A stretch of DNA of 64,000 nucleotides, taken from Isoetes taiwanensis (Eukaryota; Streptophyta; Lycopodiopsida; Isoetales; Isoetaceae). The notes under the pieces are model-generated. The model ran no database searches. It saw only the letters and a program-made list of their open reading frames with translations, and was not told where the DNA came from. The stretch spans positions 2,912,456 to 2,976,455 of the forward strand of contig JAJEKV010000102.1 in NCBI GenBank assembly GCA_021234155.1, given 5' to 3'. Below are positions 58,870-64,000 of this stretch, in pieces; position 1 is the first letter of the stretch, and each line of letters opens with the position of its first letter. A program made the position numbers and the translations under genes.

Positions 58870-61800
58870 GTCATCCAAGAAATGAACACAAAATGTCCCA
58901 GATAGATTGGTACGAACCAGACTCCTGCGTGAGCCGCCTTTATTACAACTTGGCAGACTCTGCAATGAGTACCTAGTCGACATGTACTCGAGAGTTGAAG
59001 AAGAGCGCCTCAACTACATTGCAACAAAGGGATACCGCCTAAACCTACACAACATGAAGAAGATTTCATTGATGATGAGGACGAGGATGCCTGCCAGGGA
59101 ACATTGCCTGCGTCCTTCTTGGGATGCAAGAGATGGTGTTCAATGCAAGTCGCAGACTCGTTAGCGTTGTCGAGAAAGTATGGAAAGCCTAGGTTTTTCA
59201 TAACAATGACCACAAACTCCAACTGGCCAGAAATTAAATGCAAACTAGCACACGTTCAAAATGCATCAGATATTCCAATAATTGTGGTCAGATCATTCCA
59301 TGAAAGGCTCCAGCATGCAAAAAACATCATCCGTAAACACTTTGATCTGATATCTTACTTAATGCACGTAATTGAACTCCAAAAATGCAGGTTACCACAT
59401 TTACATATCGTTACAAAAACAGAGCATGACCTTCCAATCACTATGATCGATGATTTAATTTTAACAGAGCTACCAACAGATGAAACACTCAGAGCACGAG
59501 TAGAAAAATATGTGATCCATAATCATTCGAAGCGACGTCTCAAAGAGAACGGTCAACGTTGCTATGGCTGCCCAAAATCCATTAACCAAAAAATATACAT
59601 CGACGAAAAAGGCCACGTGCAATACAGAAGAAGAGCTGAAGCAGACATCAGCATCGTCCCTTACATGCCATTCCTATTAAAAGAACTAGATTGTTACGCG
59701 TATGCGAATGTCGCATCAACTGTACATATATTCGCATATCTGTACATACAAAGGATTCGATACCACACGTTTCCATATTGAAACCGAGCGCAACGTACGG
59801 TCCCAGACGTGGAAGAAATCAAACACCACGGGCCAATCTAGCACGATACAAGCACGCCTAAAAATTGAAGTGCAAGTTTATATATAGCACTATACCTTTC
59901 ATCAATGGAAACTGCATGGAGAACCATGTCATACCACATGAGGAGAAGCATCCTTCCGGAAAATGCCTTCCTCTCCATTTACGAGGACAGAACAAGAATC
60001 AATTTGGAAGAACTACCACATCCATTGGAATATTTGTATTAGATAGTTACTTCCTACGGCCACGCGCCCCTGAATTTACTAAACTACATCCCAATACAAT
60101 GAACAATACACATTCACATCTTATAAATCAAGTGCTATGCTCAAACCGACTGACCAAATTGAGCAAGAATCCCTAGATGCCACAAGAAATATTATTCATA
60201 GAAGATACAGAGGCAAACTTGTTTGTAGAATACGACAATTACTTCCAAAAGTCGGAGGAGCATTCTATTTAAGAACCATATTACTCCATAGAGCCGCACG
60301 ATCTTGGGACGAGCTCGAGATTCACGATGGCCGGTAATATTAAACATATCAAGAAACTGCACAGGCAATGGGCCTCATAGCACCACCAACAGAGGCAATC
60401 AACACAATGGAGGAGGCTATCTCATGTTTGCAAACACCGTCACAGCTCTGCTTCCTGTTTGCACTGCTCATATTAGATGGCGGACCTGCGATAGAACTAT
60501 GGGAGAAATTTTGAACTAAAATGACGGTTGAATTTATCGCGCAATATCACGGAAGCGAATCTGCTGCATCAAATGAGGGGCTAATTGCAGTTAACAATGT
60601 CCTAATTCAACATGGAACACCATTAATGCATTCGATCTTCCCACACTAACCATCACATCAAAAGACGTTCAAAACGAACCCTTAAAATTTCCCAATTACG
60701 AAGAATACCTTAATAAGAGTTTCAACATGTTCCAAATCATGAACAAAAATCAATCAACCATCGATAAGCGCATTTCAGATCTCATTGACAGTAAACATTC
60801 TCCTAACCCAATCTTCATCTATGGTAAGGCAGGAGTTGGCAAAATATACGTCCTAAAAGCCCTGTGTCTTTGGATACGAGGATCAAGAAACATTCCCTAT
60901 GTGCTACCACTGGACTAGCTTCGTGTCTCTACCCTGGTGGTAGAACCGCGCATTCCTTATTTCAAATCCTTGTCATCGAGAACAATGTTAATCTCCATTC
61001 GCTACTCGATCCATACTCCCCAAGGGCATACCTAATAAACCAGACAACTGCTATTATATGGGATGAATTTCCCATGGCAGTTGACGTGCTACTTCAAAAA
61101 ATAGCGGGAACGAGTGCACATTTGGAGGAAAACTATTTATAGCGGCAGGAGACTTTAGACAAGTTGCGCCAATCGTCAAGAAAGCAAGCAAGGCAGCCAC
61201 AATAAATGCTTCCATAAGATCGTCCCACTTATGGAACCATTTCGAAGTTCTTGAGCTTAACGAATCAATCAGAAGTGCCGAAGACCCCGAGCTCGTCTCT
61301 CTTGTCGATGCCGTCGGAGAAGAAACTCTATTCGAAAATGTGCCATTGACATTATTCAAAACTACTATAAACCCACAAGAAGCAGTCGATTTTCTATACA
61401 ACAAACAAATCGTCAACGACCTAGAAGCATGTGAAAAATAGAGGAATCCTATCTCCTAAAAACATCATTGTCGACGAATTCAACGACACAATCATACAAC
61501 TTCTCTCGAATCTAGACAAACACTATTATGGCGTGGACAGACTGATAGGAAATAACCAAACCATAGATTACCACCCGATGGCAACAATAGACTTTCTAAA
61601 TGGCTATATGGACCCATCATTGCCACAACACAAGCTTCGACTGAAGCCCAATACGATATGCCACACCACAAAGACATTCGACAGAGACAGAGGCCTCGTG
61701 AAAAATGCTAGGATCATGGTAACCTCATTACATAACAAATTCGTCCAAGTAAAACTAGTCATAGGGGACCCACAACAAAAAAAAACATCCACCCCATATC

Positions 61801-62170
61801 ACATGTTGACTTCTTCAATCAACTAGGAAAATGGACATGGACAATCCACCGACGTCAACTTCCACTGCGCTCGCGTATTCAACAACATTCAACAGTTGCC
61901 TGGGACTCATGCTCGACGAAATTGTAATTGACTTGTGTAGTGAAGTCTTCGCACATGGACAACTTAATACAACACTCACCTGCAGATCCGATGATCCCTC
62001 TACACGGTGGGCTACGCGCCCATGGAACAACATGGGTTCGACTCCCAGGGAAGCGAAGAACCACTATTATAACTTCATACTATGCATACCTCCCTACTAT
62101 TATGTCCTTTGGAGACAACTATACTTATACATGTACCACAACAAAAGGTGCAGGCTCCGCCAACGCTAAA
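58870..62170 (+). pseudogene. Helitron Rep/helicase, decayed
   Basis: Pieces of a RepHel protein in the right order across frames. LQLGRLCNEYLVDMYSRVEE (58,930); LPASFLGCKRWCSMQ and YGKPRFFITMTTNSNWPEI (59,105-59,235); the HUH endonuclease motif RLPHLHI (about 59,390); the Rep C-terminal tyrosine region FAYLYIQ (about 59,735); GGAFYLRTILLHRAARSWDE (60,255); and LLILDGGPAIELWEKF (60,465). The Pif1 helicase follows: Walker A IFIYGKAGVGKIYVLKA (60,810), with Ile where the family has Thr/Ser; Walker B IIWDEFPM (61,055); GDFRQVAPIVKKA (61,145); ESIRS; and a C-terminal motif region ALAYSTTFNSCLGLMLDEI (61,868). At least six frame breaks. The 5'-TC and 3'-CTRR hairpin ends were not located. Confidence 0.85.
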
Positions 62171-63090
62171 TTCTTGTGTAAGTATAAGAATGTATAAGAG
62201 AGAAGCCAATATGCATCTTACGGCTTTTGAATCCTTTGAATCCATGCTTTGTTAGTGCAATATGCAGGATAAAATATGCTTTGAAAGTGCCATGGGTAGT
62301 ACCATGGACACTGCCACATACAAGCATACATAATGATGGCATGTTCATGCAAAAGTAACAGAGTTCAAGCATACATGGTGATGGCATGTTCATGCAGAAG
62401 TAACACAGTGCAAGCATTACCGCAGAGTTCAAACATACATGGTGATGACATGTTCACTCAAAGGTAACAAAGTGCAAGCATTACAGCACACACGTATAAT
62501 GCACAGGCTATATGTTTTTATCACGAGATACTTATACACAACAGAAAAAGAATAAGTTGCTTCTTGTTTTTCAATTGCGCCCATTGCTTCTTGTTTTTCA
62601 ATTCTTGTATTTGTTTTCGTCTCATAGACTGCACCGCACCCATACACAACAGAAAAAGAATAAGTTGCTCTTTGTTTTTCAATTCCAGTGCCCACTTTTG
62701 TATTTGTTTTCATCTCATAGACCGCACCGCACCGCACCGTCTCTGCAAGATAGTAACTATAATTTCATTTTCATATGTATCTCATAGCTTTTCAATGTTT
62801 GGGTTTAGTAGTAGTAGGGATTAAGCAAGTAGATCTTAACATAATCAAGATGCAGTTAAGCAGGATCAATGCTGTTTTGCAAATTCAGGAACCAGAATGC
62901 TACATACATCATAACATTTGTGGCAAATATTACACACATTGGATAGACACATTGCTCAAGAGATAAGAGACACCAGCAACCAAATTTGGTCTGAAATCAG
63001 ACATAGATGTACCATCACTATTACAAAAGAAGTCATGCCACAGATAAATATATATTGGTGTGCATGTTTGACTGCAACTCGCAATTGTTC
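62171..63090. repeat. Intergenic region with two tandem repeats
   Basis: At 62,321, 62,366 and 62,430 start three imperfect copies of CAAGCATACATGGTGATGGC (45 and 64 bp apart, to about 62,488). At 62,534 and 62,643 start two copies of a 109 bp unit (TACACAACAGAAAAAGAATA to CTCATAGACTGCACCGCACC). The rest, up to the eS6 stop codon, is probably its 3' UTR and spacer. Confidence 0.75.
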
Positions 63091-63981
<891 letters not shown>

Positions 63982-64000
63982 CTGCACAAACAAGAATTAG

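Overview
The window is plant nuclear DNA from a repeat-rich genome. Two host genes are recognisable, both on the minus strand and both intron-containing: an ATG4 autophagy protease (about 47.7-50.4 kb) and the 3' half of the cytosolic ribosomal protein eS6 gene (63.1-64.0 kb, running off the right edge). Almost everything else is transposable elements of nearly every order: several LINE families, a Copia LTR element, Gypsy fragments, a short TRIM-like LTR element, tRNA-derived SINE-like units, PIF/Harbinger, a CACTA-like end and a Helitron. Intron structure, a plant-like ATG4 and the Copia/L1/Helitron mix indicate a land plant. One LINE family has an L1-ORF1p/RRM-like first ORF, which is not the usual seed-plant L1 type, so a seed-free lineage is possible. 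I cannot fix the species.

Layout. 0.6-1.6 kb: tandemly duplicated tRNA-like SINE units. 2.2-3.6 kb: a dead PIF/Harbinger transposase split by a LINE 3' fragment. 4.0-14.4 kb: a head-to-tail chain of minus-strand LINEs (LINE1 to LINE4 here) joined to each other through long (GA)n tracts. 14.7-20.5 kb: a Copia element, followed by LINE6, LINE7, a Gypsy integrase scrap and a plus-strand L1-type LINE, to 26.1 kb. 26.1-29.4 kb: ten tandem copies of a ~340 bp unit carrying Pol III-like A and B boxes. From 29,421 the region starting at 13,670 is repeated up to 45,604, with an extra LINE (LINE5, 29.9-33.8 kb). The interval is therefore a tandem segmental duplication (copy A 13,670-29,420; copy B 29,421-45,604) whose junction is directly visible. 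45.6-46.3 kb finishes the L1-type LINE. 47.7-50.4 kb is ATG4. 52.1-58.8 kb holds an L1 end, a CACTA-like end and unrecognised sequence. 58.9-62.2 kb is a decayed Helitron Rep/helicase. 63.1-64.0 kb is the eS6 gene.

The most interesting biology is the GA-linked LINE family. Each copy ends, after its coding region, in a short hairpin whose paired bases covary between copies, then pentamer repeats and a (TC)n tract. The 5' end of each copy abuts the GA/TC tail of the next. This looks like a LINE that uses its own microsatellite tail as a landing site and so grows head-to-tail arrays. In the two copies where the ORF1/ORF2 junction is readable, the frames are separated by a single in-frame UAG.

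Two cautions. Differences between copies A and B fall very largely on CAG/CTG trinucleotides, and in both directions; this is what long-read miscalling at CHG-methylated cytosines would produce, so many apparent frameshifts in the elements may be technical. The tandem duplication and the long GA tracts also need checking against raw long reads.
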